Counted from the first letter of the stretch, positions 10,862 to 31,084 are shown. The stretch is 64,000 nt of DNA from Lactarius indigo (GCA_025766275.1 JAFKAC010000003.1:62001-126000); one strand, 5' to 3'. Numbers and translations are program-made. Notes: generated by a model not told the origin, from the sequence alone.

Positions 10862-10869
10862 TTGACCTA

Positions 10870-11560
10870 CTCTAACTCGCTTGGATGGGTATCCTTACCC
10901 CTCGCTGCTGGTAAGGGTTTCGACTGGTACAGGTAAGGGTACGAAAAAAATACTTGCGGGTTATCCAGACCACACGATAGTAAGAGTAAGCGCCCTATAG
11001 GCACCGGTGCACAAAAATCTGCGAAGAGTCGACTATACCCCCCCTATCCCCCTAACCCGGGTATGGGTGCTTAAAATCCCGCGAGCCCCTTGAAATGAGC
11101 AGTCACGATGTCTGTACAAACACTGGATGAAGGGCCAGATAGCCCTGCCTAGTTTGGAGAGGATCATGTGGCACCAGTACCTGGCGTGCCAATGCTGTGT
11201 CATGAAGTCTATGTCTAGATTCTTGACTTCAAGAGCCATTGAGTCACAATGTCTTGATATCAGGTGTTGTGTCAAATGTATTCCTGGTGATTTACTTGAT
11301 ATTATGTGAATAATATTGAAAATATACCTCACAATGTCTTTATGATGGATGGTTTACACTCATTGTGAATTACATTAATGAATACATGCAAATCATATGA
11401 CTGGATACATTGTAAATGCCATTATCACATATTGTGTGCTCTCATTCTCAATTTATTGTAGATTACCATTGTAAATGGAATTACAGTATTTTATGTGCTT
11501 AATTTGTAAGCATTTTTGAAAAAAGATTTTAATTAAATCAGCATGAAAACTGACTCAAAA
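10870..11560. other. No gene seen; AT-rich from about 11200
   Basis: Short open frames only. The segment 11200-11560 is clearly richer in A and T than its surroundings and stops abruptly at the start of the copia fragment. Confidence 0.4.
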
Positions 11561-11567
11561 TCCTGAA

Positions 11568-12125
11568 ATGCCCGCAGTGTGGGAAGGCGTGAAGCGCGTC
11601 TTCCGCTATCTCGCCGGCACTAAACATCACTCTCTCACCTTTGGCAACGAGCGCCATGATCTCCTAGGATTTACTGACGCAGATGGCGCATCCCAGGAGC
11701 ACCGCCATGCGATATCCGGCTTCGCTTTTCTCATCGACGGCGGAGCAGTCTCATGGGCCTCGCGGAAACAAGAGATCATCACCTTATCCACCGCCGAGGC
11801 CGAATACGTCGCCGCAACTCACGCGGCCAAGGAATGTATCTGGCTCAGGAGATTCACTGAGCCATTTTTCGGCTTATCGCACTCCCCTACCCTCCTTTAT
11901 TGCGACAACCAGGCCGCGCTCCATCTCACCACCGAAGATAACTACCATGCTTGCACCAAGCACATCGACATTCGCTTCCATTTTATCCGACAAACAATTA
12001 CCGATGGACTCATCAATATCAAGTACTGCCCTTCCGAGGATATGACCGCGGACATCCTCACCAAGCCGCTGGCGAAGTTCAAGGTCGCACTCCACTTGCA
12101 GAACCTCGGACTCCGTCGAGCGTGA
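11568..12125 (+). pseudogene. 3' fragment of Ty1/copia pol (RNase H end)
   Basis: 185 codons match the C-terminal RNase H part of Ty1/copia polyproteins: VFRYLAGTKH, then GFTDADGA with the first catalytic Asp, GGAVSWASRKQEIITLSTAE, TLLYCDNQAA, KHIDIRFHFIR, and MTADILTKPLAKFK near the end. The frame closes normally at TGA. Protease, integrase and reverse transcriptase are absent upstream; the sequence there is unrelated and AT-rich. The frame itself is not broken, so truncation was not followed by much decay. Confidence 0.93.
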
Positions 12126-12640
12126 GGGGGAGTGTTGCATTTCAGCACGCTCGACCCAGCCGACTCGAACCCCACAAAAACAACACCGCCGCGATAATGC
12201 GCGGCGGCTCAACATCCATTACCGCCGTATCCATTTCCATTCAAACGTCGCCAGTTCCATAGGGGTCGTTTCCCCTTTTCTCCTCATTCTCCCTCCATCT
12301 TTTATGTTTATTCGACTCCTGTTTCACATCCCATATGGCTCGTGCGTCTTTATGTCTCTTTACTATACTTTATTCTTGTTTCTGTTAAAAATTTATCTAC
12401 ATTGTATTAAAGCGCGCTCGTATGTACTCCAAATGATTATCCAGTTCTCTTCCATCGATCCTCTCATGTGCCTCTGAACTCCTCTCCAAAGCAAGCTTCG
12501 CCTTGCCTTTGCTCATCTTCGCTTGTCTTCTACCTCATCGACTTCGCGCTTTTCTCATTGCCAATCGAACCGGCCCTTCGGATCTCATCACCTGACTGGC
12601 CCACTTAGCCGGATCACCCCTATCACCCGACCTTTACACC
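12124..12640 (+). mobile_element. Copia polypurine tract and probable start of 3' LTR
   Basis: Directly after the copia stop codon lies GAGGGGGAG (12124-12132) and then TGTTGCATTTCAGCACGC, the expected tract and TG start of an LTR. The right end cannot be fixed because there is no partner LTR in the window. The stretch to about 12640 is pyrimidine-rich and has no open frame of interest. Confidence 0.55.
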
Positions 12641-12824
12641 ACTATTTATATTCCCAGGAGAGTCACGTAGTGAAAGTAAGACAAGTAAACTAGAGCCCAC
12701 GTACGTGCGAGAAAATATATAGCCGAAACTAGGGGGCAACCTCCTGCCCAAGACCCCCAGAGGAAAGCCCAGTTGATAAGCGAATGCAAACGTAACAGAG
12801 CCACTCCGTGAGAAAAGAAGAGTG

Positions 12825-13410
12825 GAGCATAGATGGACACTTTGGCAGACAGAATGGATCCGTAACTCCGTATACTGATCTCAAAAACTTGTCCAATGAG
12901 AAATTGATGCTATTTCAAAAGGTCTGGATAAGGTCTGTCCTCGAATTTCACGGGTCATTGATATCCTCAGCTCGCCGCACCAGCCCATTTCGACGTGTTA
13001 GTGAACTGTTACGTCAGGAAGATGTACTGTTGTAGTGCCGCCGTCTTCACTGATGTCCTCCACCGGCTCGGGCCGTATTTCTTCACAGTTACCAGCTTGG
13101 TTAACAGTACTAGTGACCGGTCCTACTAGTGAATGTCCACGATAACCCACGGGGGTGTCGAGATCAGGCACGGGGGTAACAGGTATGTCACACGACTAGC
13201 CACAGAAGTGTGAACCTGAGACGTATTGGGAACAAGAACATCCGAAGGCATACAAAAACTATGAACACTGCTCTGCCATATTGACGCTGTCCGTCCTCAG
13301 GTGGATTGGTGTCCATGTTCATGTCAGCATCTACATCAATGGAACTCTACTTTATTGAGCCCAGCCTCAGGCTCAATCTGGTCAATAGTGCACGAGAGTG
13401 TCATCTTGCT
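12825..13410 (-). pseudogene. Junction block 1: decayed 3' end of Dpb4 and flank
   Basis: This block matches 22600-23250 and 31290-31960 (shared strings such as GGTCTGGATAAGGTC, GAAGATGTACTG and GTAGTGCCRCCG). Its right part (about 13286-13400) matches the 3' end of the intact Dpb4 gene: the minus strand encodes an Asp/Met-rich tail (VDADMNMDTNPPEDG). In the other two blocks this sequence sits upstream of an ABCC gene. Here no ABCC gene follows on its left, so an older copy may have been lost. Confidence 0.7.
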
Positions 13411-14600
13411 TGACATCACCTTGCTTGACAAGATCATATAGCAGGTCCGAAATTTTACCTAAGATCGTAAACAGTCCTAAACAGGAACAAAGAGGATCTG
13501 CTTATCGAAAAAAATTGTAAATTGTAAACAAGAATCCATCCACGCAATCAGACCATGCGTGCCCACGCGTTTCGACATTCTGAACACTGAAAGTACTGAA
13601 TAGTTTCACTGTTCTCACTCCTTTCAGCTCTGTTTCGGAAAGTCAAACCCGGGTTCTACCATCACTCACCAGACAATTCAGAGCATCTGAATTGGTTGAA
13701 CAGGCGGCACAGGAACTTGCGGGCAACACGATTGCTTGTGGTTCAGGACAACCTACTCGGCGCATATATTTCCCAAATATGCCACACAATGCCCAAAGTG
13801 AAGGGTTGGGTAGTGCTCTCCACGCTCCACCGACACAGAAAATGCGAGTTGAGCGACACACAGCTCGAAGCCTTCCAATTTCTTCTGTTTCATTAGGTCC
13901 AATCAAGGTCACTTCAAAGGACGATCTGGCAAGTCATCATACTGTATCTTTCTCGTCACTCGCTCTCGATTTCACTCGGGTCAACGCCCAAGCCGGTCAG
14001 GCTAGGGACGGTGGCAGTGGTGTCAAGTCATGGTGGTGAGTACTGCGTTGAGTTCACCCATAGGCCTACTGAACACTGACGAACCTCTCAAAAATCTGTC
14101 TACTGCTTTGCAAGTGTGGGAGATCACTTTCAGCACGAGGCGTCAATCTTGGCGCATTTTCTGTAGTTTGGCCACTGGCAGAGGCCGACTTAACGTGTGG
14201 CCTTCCTGGAGGCCTCTAGCCCCTGCTACTCTATTGTACATTTTTTACTGATCCCTGTATGTGGTTCAAACCGTAGTTCTCGAGGCCTAACGCATAGGTA
14301 GTTAAGATACGACAGACAAACGAGTTTAGGTGAATATGTCCATGTTCCCGCCCCAGTCGAATCTGAGGTTCTATCACCCATGACAGTGAGCAACACCTCG
14401 GTCTTGGCGCAATCAACGGACAGTGGAAGACTAGTTGGATAGACAGTGTCTCCTCACCGAGTCACAATCTACTGTAAAGACGGGACCGGCGCCTTCAAGG
14501 CTCAACTGCCTTCGCTCTAACCAGGACTCCCGGAGGCGACGGTATCACCTATAGGTCACATCGGTCGAATAAAAATAAATTTTTTTGGGCAATATACGTT
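13411..14600. other. No gene assigned
   Basis: An open frame of 115 codons (13692-14039, +) has no recognisable motif and no support. I see no clear intron pattern. The matching position in the other units is much shorter, so this may be an insertion or an unequally decayed flank. Confidence 0.35.
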
Positions 14601-14604
14601 AGAA

Positions 14605-14810
14605 TACGGCGGATTGCGTCGTGCACAACCACTTATTTGTGCCGGATACCCAAATGGCTGGATGGTTTTATGACTCCCTCGAACGTCGCGGGCGTTTGGT
14701 GGGCCAACTAGGCCCTTTTCTAAGACCGCTTTTTGAGGTATATGTCGATATAAGTGTGCACGCTGACTATGCATCACCAGTATGGGTCATTTTCACGCGA
14801 GCGAAATCAC
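14605..14810. repeat. Array 3'-flank block, copy A
   Basis: Contains GGCGGATTGCGTCGTG, GTGGGCCAACTAGGC and GACCGCTTTTTGAGG followed by GTGCACGCTGACTA. The same string of motifs occurs 3' of copies B, C and D. It marks the duplicated unit. Confidence 0.75.
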
Positions 14811-15111
14811 CCCAATATGCGTTGTTATATTAATACTTGAGTTTCAAAGCACGTTGACGCAATCAGCAGCTTGCTTCAGGGTTAGTTGCTTCGCACGCAG
14901 TGCCATTAGTCGACCATTATCGATAAAAAGTGAAGTGGCGCTCAGGGAGGTGGGAAAAAGCAATTTTCGCGAGCCTAGTTAGTTTGTCTACATGTAAGGC
15001 ACTCAGCTACATTCTCTGCACTCCATAGAAACCGCGAGATAGCGGGTGGTAGATGGGTGTCTCCTCGTCATCTTTCGTGGTAACCGTCGACGTCGTGGTA
15101 GTCCTCCCATG

Positions 15112-18100
15112 TTATGCCTTGCCGGCCAAGGAAGCAATCGAGTAAAGCAGGTCCTTGTCCCCGCTCTCGTCGACCAACGAACGAAACCTACCGTTCTCCA
15201 TTTTTAGGAGTTCGCTGGGCTTGTCAAATTCGACCTTTTATTGTACATCAATTCTTTCGAGTCCGAGGAGAGGAGGTTGGGGGAGAAACTCACAATTCGA
15301 CCTGCATCAAGGACCATCTATTTTTTTTTTTGTTTAGCTTGTGTTCATGGCGTGGGGAGAGGAATGGTAACCTACAACTTTGTCGGCGTCGATAATTGTT
15401 TGCAGACGATGCGCGACAGTAATTAGCGTTACGTCCCCTTTAAGCTCGGTCCGGAGAGATGTCTGTATGATCGTATCCGTCTTGTGATCTACCCCACGTG
15501 CCACATCAGCATCGCCTCACCTCCCAAAAGCCAGACGGGAAGAACGTTACCAATAGCAGACGTCGCTGCAAGCGAAAAAAAAATAATCAGCCAAAGCCGA
15601 CACAGAAGGTGGGCGAGAACATGCACCTTCGTCGAGAATGAGTAGTTTGCTACCGCGTACTATCGCACGCGCAAGCGCCAAGATCTGCCGCTGGCCGACG
15701 GAGAGATTGCCACCGCCGCCAGAAATCTGGCTATCGAGAGTGAGACGGTCATCTTCGTCGTCGCTCTGTAGGGAGAAGAGCCCCGACGCGTGCAGCGCAC
15801 TGTTCAGGGTTGCATCGTCATATTGTGAGAACGGGTCGAGGTTCTCTCGCAGTGAGCCGCTCAGCAATTCGGGCTACGTGAAGCAAACGAGTTTAGTTAG
15901 AGAAAGGTGAGAGGTGACGGGGATCCTCACGACTTGGGGTATGATAGTGATATTCGAGCGGAGCGCATCCAGGTTGATCGAGCTCGTGAGTCTGCCGTCG
16001 TAATACACGCTACCCTCCGTAAACATGCATCGGAGTAGCGACAGCGTTAGAGAGCTCTGAAGACCTTTTTAGTAAGCCGCTTCAGCAGAAATGGTCAAGC
16101 TGAGAACGGATACCTTGCCGCTTCCCGTGCGACCGACTGTTCCGTTGATCAATTTCCGCCACCTAAGATACAACTATAGGCACTCACCAACACCCACGCG
16201 TTCACCGGATTTGATGTGGAAAGATATGTCATGAAGAACCTTCGGACCGTCCTGATGACAAGATGATGCTGAGTAACACCAGACACGCATCGCGAGAACC
16301 GACATGCCACGTACAAGAGAATAACGCGCTGAGAGCTTCTCTACCCTAAGATCTCCACTCGAGGGCCAGTATGCCGGAGGTGTGCCAAGCTTGGTCGGCT
16401 TGGGTTCCTGTTCAATGTTAATGTACGAGTGCATACGCTCCAAGCTGTGTGTAGCCCCAATCAGCATCTAATCGCACACCAACGCAGAAAATGAAAATTC
16501 TCTCTTCACCTGTTGCCTAATGAAATCGTCAGATATATGAAGGGAAGTCACCCAAGGTAGAGAACCCTCACTGCTGACTTCAAAGTCATTGAGATTGCGC
16601 ACCCACCAGAGAATCAGGCTACTGAATCCAACTTGGAACGCTAATCAGTAATCGTTGGACATATTAAATATATGCAACGTACTGGCCATGGTGAGAGAGA
16701 ATCCAGTATCCGAGGGAAGGGAACGTTCATTTGGTACGTAAATCAGGTAGGCCGCGAGGCTCGCAGCGAACAGTCCACCTAGGAAGTCGATACGCAAGTT
16801 GATCCACCTGTAGTAGGGTTAACCCGATTAATTCTTCGCTGTGCATCACAGAAGTGACCTGGTGGAATCGACTTGCCTGTTCATGTTCCAGAAGGACCGG
16901 CAGGCCCTGGAGTACCTATCGATCCGCCTGTACGACTCTTCGCAGAACGCAAGCTGTGCGCCATATGCCCGGATGGATGCTTGGAAGAGAGTTGAGTCAG
17001 ACCAGTCGCACATCCATTACGAGAAGTAAGCGCACTAAGTCCGGCGACGGATGCGTCGAAGTGGCCTAGAACGGGCGCTTTTGCATTGCTCATCTCGCGC
17101 TTGATCGCAATTTGAGCCTTCATGTAGATACGGCCGAGCCATGCGCCAAAGATGGCGATGGCGATTCCGGGCACAGAAAACCCCGGTGTAAAGTACACCA
17201 CGGCGACAAACTTGAGGAACATGGCAGCTGAGATGTCGATGGTCCAGATAAATGTGTTGGCGACAGGGCCGTCCACTAGAGAAAGGGAGTTGTGAATGAC
17301 GTGCATTCCACCCGGGAGGAAGGCGTAAACACGTACGAGCGCGGATATCCTGTGTGACGCGAGTGATGATCCGGGATGTTGGGGTCGTGTCCAGCCATCT
17401 GCAAAGCAGAAGAAATTATCAGTAGAATCCCGTGTCGGAATATTTGGAGATGCACCTTAAGGTGGTGCTCAGGACAGAGTCGATCAGGGTCCGGTGGATG
17501 GCCCTTGAGGCCCTTAAAGCACCAAATATGTAGACACCGAACCCGGCCATGTAGCTGGCAGTCGCCGCGAACAAGATAAGCCCGTAGACTGTGAGATAGC
17601 TGGAAAACGAAGGGCCAATAGTCATCAGCCAGAGGATGGGTCTAACCACCGGCATAGTGCAAGCTGGACCCTTACAAAGTAATATTAACCTGATCCGGTG
17701 GATAGATGTCATATTGCTCGGCCCAGTAGCCCATGAACCAGGTCTGCACGGTCATGAGGGCGTCGCAAAGTAAGAGGCCGACGGGGAACAGTATCCAAAA
17801 CAGGACTGAGTGCGCTCCTCCCAGACCGTTAATAAATAACTTGACTTCATTTTGTTAAGCAATACACCAGTGAGCTTCACCGTCCAAAATGCGGAAACGT
17901 TGGATGGCGCGCTCACCTGCGTCCCAGCTAACGTGTCCCTCAGCGATCTCCTCGGTCAAGATCAGTTTCCCATTTGCTGACTCCACCGTCTCGTCGGGCT
18001 TCACCGAGTCGATCTTCTCCTCGTCGCCCTTAATGGCCCGCGTGCCCTTGGAGAGTTCCTTCGCCAGTGTCTTGTCCTTCTTGAGTGCGTCTGAAACCGA

Positions 18101-21100
18101 GCCCCGGCTAGCGATCCGACCATCCTTGCCGAGCGAAACGACATAGTCTGCGAGAGGGGTAGCTATCGCGACGTTGTGCGTCTGCCGTGTGTTGGGAAAG
18201 ATGATAGGCATGCCAGTGAGCGAGTGGGAAGGGGCGACTTACGACGAGTAAGATGGTTCTTCCGCGAATCAAGTCACCTTTGAAGCACTCCTCGACGATC
18301 CACCGTGCAGTGTGGACATCTAGAGCGGCTAGAACCTTTGCAAGAATGATACCGATGATAACCAGAGGCAGGAGAATACCGGAGGAAAGTACTTACGTCA
18401 TCGAGGATGAGGATCTGAGATGAAGAGTAGACAGCGCGAGCGAGGGTGACTCGAGCCTTCTGACCACCGCTACAAGATGAACGGATGGAATCAGCAAGGG
18501 CCGTGTCGTGTAAGAGTCTACTCTTTATGATACCTCAAGGTCAAACCCTTCTCTCCGACTTCGGTCTTGTCCCCTGCATCGAACAAGCTGAGATCACGTT
18601 GCAAACCACATTGGTATATGACTTGAAACGAATTGCGGCATCAGCGACTCAGATCTGAATACTTTCAGAACGAATTACCTTTGTTGTATCTCTCTTCGTC
18701 GTATGGGGCCCCAAACAATATGTTATCCTGCTCTTCACTCAGAACCAAAAAGTCCAAGCGTGAGTACATTCGCCGTCCTCACCCTGATAGTCTCATTCTG
18801 TACCCACGACTCCTGTGCAGCGTAGCTTACCCCGCCTTCCCTTGGCAGATGATACCACGAGTTGGGGCTCATCGGCACGAAATGCATCTCACCGAGTAGG
18901 GCCATCAGCAACGACGTCTTGCCGGAACCGGTCGGCCCGATAATCAGGTTGAAGCAACCACGCTTAAACAGCAGCTCGCCTTGCACGCGGAGGGTGAACC
19001 GGCGGTGGGATGGAGTGAGCATGCCATCGGTGCGGTCATTCGACCAGGTGAAACTGGCATTTCGGAAACCGATTACGTCCTGGTCGAAGTGTGACGCATC
19101 TGCCAGCACCACTCGCTCAGAGGCCTTATCGGCATTCGCGAATTCGTCTAGCAACTCGGTCTGCCAAAGAGGCTGTATGTGTTAAGTAGTCACATAGAGA
19201 GTGAATTGCTCACATCTTGCAAAAAATCGTTCACGCGATCGAGGGAGACTCTCGCCTGAATAAACATGGGAATCATCCGGAATATCGAATGAAGCTGGTC
19301 GCTAAGAAGATCAAACACTGGAAAAGATGTATCCCATCAGCGCCCACGCCGTCAGTGAAGATCCTGAGACTGACCTGCCATGGACGAAAACACGGCCGAT
19401 GCTGCAGACAGATTCAGTATAGGCGCACTCTTGGAGAGGAACACGAAATTACGTGTAAGTGCGCGCTTCATAATTGCAGTCTGCAGACCTTGTCAGTTCA
19501 GACACTACTAGTAGCCTGAGCAGGTCGAGCGCACGCACATAAGTGACGTATGTGACAACCATCTTCTCAGAATGTCTGTCAGAACAAATCAGCAGGCACT
19601 CGCAGGGCGGGGCAACGCACCGTGATGACCGGTATGAAAAAGCTTTATGTCCATGTCAGATGGATTAAAAGAGAAGCTGGGGGCACCCACTTGATGATAA
19701 TGATGATCACGTTCAAAGTCTGGCGCAATTTGATGTACTGCAGCTCCTGTTCCCTCTTCTCAGCTAGCCTCGCGGCGATCTTAGGCTCCCAACCAAACAG
19801 CTTGATCATCCGCAGAATGCCCATAGCTACAGTCGAAGCTCATCAGTGTTCACACAGCGCGCAGGCTTGTGTCTGTGACCTCACCTTCGGTAGCAGCTTG
19901 CACACGCGCATCCGTCTAACCGCGAAGTAAATCCCGACGTCAAGACATTGATAAGGCAAGATACTCACACGTTTCACGGCTTCCTTCTGTACTTTTTGGA
20001 TTTTTCCTGCAACGGTGCCCGGAATTGGGGAAAGGGCGACCATCACGACCATCCCGACGATTGCACTCCAACCAAGGATGTTGTACAGGAACCAGATGCA
20101 TATCACGACCTGCAGCGGAAAATATAAAACTAAGGAGACAAAGATGAGCCCGCGGGTGGGAGGGGGAAGAGAAAAGGACCACAAACCGAGAAGTAAGATA
20201 TCCCGTCCTTCGACAATGTTCTCCAGATCAGTCGACACCAGGTTGTTCATCTTTCCCACCAGATTGCTCGAATCTCCCGGCTCGTTTCCACCTTCCCTGA
20301 TACTGTCAGATCCGGGAGATTCCTCCTTTCTCTTGCTCTTCATGCTCGAAGCCGCGATAGTTGATTGCCCGCTCCGAGTCTCCTCGCCGCTCCCACCGGC
20401 TTGCCCGGATGTGATATTGATCTCGACCACTGACCCACTATCTGGCGTAGTGGCTTCGCTGCGAGCCTCGGGAGTAGCATCGGGCGTAGCCGCAGGGGAA
20501 GACGATGTCTCGGCTTTCACCCGGATGCGCAGGGCGTGCTCAAAAACGAGTTGTGTGACGATGGCAGTGACCCGCACGAGAGTACCCGACTAAAAACATG
20601 GTCGACGCATGAGGAAATTGGCACAGTAAATATCCTCTATCACTGACTGCGATAAAATAGTACCATTGGAGAGCGATGGTTCCGAGAGCAGGACCCAGAA
20701 AAATATACGCAACCCAAACCCATGGACGAACGACAGCACCTTCCCCCTGGGTTTCGAGGTAGCTGGTAGGGAGACTATAAGTATATTTGTAAGGTCATCA
20801 AGATAAAACGGGTACCGCAACAACTGATTCATCCCAAATGGTGCCATTAGCGTCGAAAACACTTTAATCACGACGAAGATCGCTAGTTGGATGTATTCAC
20901 GGCCTAGATGGAGTGTAAGCGACGCATCACTTAATAGCACATAAACAACGGACGGAAGACCGCCATGAATCCCCAGAAAATGTGCCTTCTGGGTCCGCCA
21001 GAAAATGTATCCAAGTGCGAGTAGACCATATTAGCAAAACACTTGCACTAACAACCAAGGTGGACCTACTTTGAAACTCCTTTTCACGAGGTTCCTGGTG

Positions 21101-22212
21101 TAGTCGTAGTCTGCGAGTGGTGGTAGCATGTCATGGGATAGATGTGGAACACGATATGCCAAGAAAACGATAGGCTCAAGGAAGGTATATAACATCATAG
21201 ATAGAAGTGAGGCGGTCTGTTCAGGGTTGATCACCTGCTGGGGGTCCTGCAACTATAGTCAGAGACCGAAAAATATGATATTATATGGTGATAGACAAAT
21301 TCGCCTTGGGATCAATAGGGATATACTGGTACGGGATGAGCAGAGGGATCACGATAGCCGCGAAAGCCAGAAGGCCAATTCTGACCCATAGCAAAGGGCC
21401 TTCGGATGCGTCGACAGGTGACAAGGTGAAAGTAAGCAGCGGCCAGAGGTTGCGGTAAGTGTAGACGGAGAAAGTGCCAAGCAAGAGTGAGGAGAGATGG
21501 AACGAAGCGACCGATGCGCGGATTCTCCGGGCGGTCACAGTCATTAATCCCAAAAAGCCCGCATACAGCTTTGTTAAGTTACTCAAATGAGAAAGAAAAG
21601 TTTGGCGGCTGAGACGACGCACATAGGTTAGACAAAGCGTGAGATTGAGCCACTCGCGTTTGGTGAGAGAGCCACCGCTATAACGGTGATTGTCCTCGTA
21701 CCCCGTACCATTGAGCGCGCTCACTGCAAACAACGGTGAGACGTGCTGCTGACCCTCTTCTCCCACAAATCTGAATATTGCGAGGCCGAGGAGTGCGAGA
21801 ACGACAAGGAGGCGCAAAACCTGGAAAAGGAAGATGATCGACCCTCCTGATTTTTTCACATGGTCCTTGACAGCCAACACGAAACTTGTCCGAGTGGCGC
21901 TCACAGTGACGCCAGACTCGGTGTGGGTAGCGGCCACCGGCGCGTCTTCGCAGTGAAGCCGTCGAGCTGGACCAGACGAGAATATGGCCTGGACGAGGAG
22001 GACAAGGATGGAAAGAAGCGCGAGGTAGAACGGGATGAGGAGCGGGTGGATCCAAAGTCTGAGAACAACATTACAATTCCCGTAGCATATATGTCAGGAA
22101 ATGGAGACTGAGAATGGGGTGCAAGTGCGCTACATGATGCCAGGAGCACTCACGATGGGGGCTTTTGGGCCAGCGCCTCATCTATGGTGGCAAGGACGAC
22201 CTGGTCCATCAT
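15112..22212 (-). CDS. ABCC (MRP-type) ABC transporter, copy A
   Basis: An ATP-driven full-length exporter of the multidrug-resistance-associated group, which moves organic anions, conjugates or drugs across plasma or vacuolar membrane; the substrate is unknown. It starts MDQVVLATIDEALAQK (ATG at 22212 or 22209) and ends at TAA 15112-15114 after AGKA. Order: membrane domain 0 (about 22060-21290), membrane domain 1 (to about 19200), NBD1 with Walker A GPTGSGKTS (about 18914-18937), signature CSGGQKAR (about 18450) and Walker B LILDD; a charged linker; membrane domain 2 (about 17850-16600); NBD2 with Walker A GRTGSGKSS, signature LSVGQRQ (about 15690), DEATSA and the H-loop TVAHRLQ. A 57-nt intron (16057-16113) splits the NBD2 Walker A between GK and S. 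There are probably more than 20 short introns. Exons I checked join in frame; this is the cleanest copy. Confidence 0.93.
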
Positions 22213-22363
22213 GTGGTGAGGGGAGCCGAGTTTTTTCTGGTTTTTCCTGCAAAATAACGTATGAGTGTGTTGTTGGTAATTTGGGGGTTTATGTAAGAAG
22301 AGTCGTCGTTGGAGTCAAGAGTGGGTCAATACAACAGAAGAGTTACGAGATTGACGACCATGA

Positions 22364-22371
22364 GCACGTGC
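22364..22371. promoter_or_regulatory. Conserved GCACGTGC palindrome upstream of copy A
   Basis: It lies about 150 bp upstream of the start codon, inside a short stretch (GACCATGAGCACGTGCA, then CT-rich) kept upstream of all four ABCC copies. CACGTG is an E-box core bound by bHLH regulators; a role here is inferred. Confidence 0.5.
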
Positions 22372-22599
22372 AGTACTTCTCTCTTATCTTTTCGTTGTAT
22401 TCGGAACCGTACATCACCACGCGGGGCGCGTCTTCGCCGGGCGGCGAGACGGTCATGACTCGGATGGGTGGAATACGCGGGTAGTAGCTAACTTACTAGT
22501 TACGCATCCTTCCCACGGTACGGTCCGCCCTCCCATCAACTGTCATTGCCAAGGCCACCTTGAAGGCCACTGCCTTTATCCAAACGCACGGGCAGAGTG

Positions 22600-23250
22600 T
22601 GCATCAGTAGATGGATCCCGAGATGAACGCCCTGACGGACAAAATGGATCAGTCACTCCATGCGCTGCCAACACAGATCTCGAAAAAATTGTGGGAAATT
22701 CCATGAGGAATTGATAAGGTCTGGATAAGGTCCAGGTTCCACAAATCCTCAGCGCTAGGCCTCAGCTTGCACACCAGCCGATTTCAACATGTTGGTTAAT
22801 TGTTGCCGTATGGCAGGTCGGGAAGATGTACTGTCGTAGTGCCACCGACTTCGCCGATGTCCCTTACCGGCTCTGTCTGTACGTCCTCACGTTCAGTGAT
22901 CTTGTCACTGCAGCAATGGTGACCGGTCCCGAAGGTGCACGAGAACTCCCGGGACTTTTAAAGATCAGGTACGGGGGCAACAGGTGTACAACCACGGAAG
23001 TAGAGCAGGAACATCCAATTGCATGCAAGAACTATGAACACCGCTTCACCATCACCCCATCTCACCGTCCGCCGCTGGAATATCGCCCCCATCGTCAGGT
23101 GAATTCGTGTTCGGGCCCATCAATATGTCAACGTTGATAAACCACGTTCAAATCTACCTCCGCCTCACGCAGCCCAGTGTCAGACTCCGTTTGGTAGAAA
23201 ATAGTGCGTGAGAGTGAGGTCGACGGCTGGAGTAAAGAGAGGGGTATTAG
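22600..23250 (-). pseudogene. Junction block 2: decayed 3' end of Dpb4 and flank
   Basis: Lies between copy A's promoter and copy B's 3' flank. Around 23055-23110 the minus strand still reads the end of Dpb4 (Asp/Gly-rich, ending ADGEMG and a stop). Upstream exons are replaced by a sequence (TTGGTAGAAAATAGTG) shared with blocks 1 and 3, so a common deletion came before the duplications. Confidence 0.7.
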
Positions 23251-23363
23251 CGAGTCAAGAACGGGTTAGATCCATGGCTGAATCCTAGAAATAAATTTAT
23301 TTAAACAAAGAAGGTGCGACTTGGCCGTGAGTGTGGGCTGAAAAAACTTTCGCGCATTGACAT

Positions 23364-23400
23364 CTTTTTTTTGATCCATTTATATCCTGGCTGATAGGCC
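23364..23400 (-). repeat. Poly(A)-type retroposon 3' end
   Basis: On the minus strand GCCAGGATATAAATGGATC is followed by eight A. Junction block 3, which matches up to this point (CATTGAYATC), lacks it. The tail resembles those at 54595 and 54699. Confidence 0.45.
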
Positions 23401-23489
23401 ATAGGCCTAGACCAGACGCACCATGAACAGGCCGCACTGAAAGGGGGGGGGGATTGTAACGCGAAGGTGCTCCTGGCAGTATCGTGGAT

Positions 23490-23640
23490 TGATAGCGCGG
23501 ACCTTGATGGGCCAACTAGGCGCTGCTCCTGGACCGCTTTTGGAGGAGCATGTCAAGATAGGTGCACGCTGACCATCAAGCTGGCCACGACAAATTCTCA
23601 GTATGGGCCGTTATCACGCTAGAGTTATACCCTTGGTGTG
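23490..23640. repeat. Array 3'-flank block, copy B
   Basis: GATGGGCCAACTAGGCGC, GGACCGCTTTT and GATAGGTGCACGCTGACC match the blocks 3' of A, C and D. Confidence 0.75.
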
Positions 23641-23892
23641 TTGTTACATTAATGCTTGGCTTTCGGGTTCGTGCCTCGTTGGCGTGATCAGCGGCCTGTT
23701 TCAAGGGTTAGTCGCTTCAAATGAGCTGCAATAGGCTGACCATCCTCGATGAAAAAGGGAAATGGCGTCCAGGGCAGGAGGGAGAATGTATTTTTCGCGA
23801 GTTCAGTCGATTTGCTTAGATGCAGTCCCACTCGGCCGCTTTCTCGTTGCTCTATGTAAACTGTGAGATACCAAGTGGTGAATTGTAATCCT

Positions 23893-30918
<7,026 letters not shown>

Positions 30919-31084
30919 CGTGCGGTGAGGAGAGCTGAGTTCGTTCTGGTTTTCCTGCTTAAAGCGTATGAGAGTGTTGCTGGTAGTTTGGGGGGTTAAA
31001 GAGTCCGAGTCGTCGTTGCAGCCAAGAGTCGGTCAATACAACAGAAGGGCTACGAGATAGGCGAGATCAACCATGAGCGCATGA

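Noticed and set aside
13692..14039. 115-codon open frame as a gene
   Set aside because: No motif, no intron pattern, unclear start, and it lies in decayed array flank.
20760..20830. Apparent frameshift between ABCC copies after MNQLLR (also near 29510, 38370, 47800)
   Set aside because: The differing bases lie in an intron (GTACC...CCAG or similar). Spliced exons join in frame to a conserved YLE..GEGAVVRPW segment in all copies.
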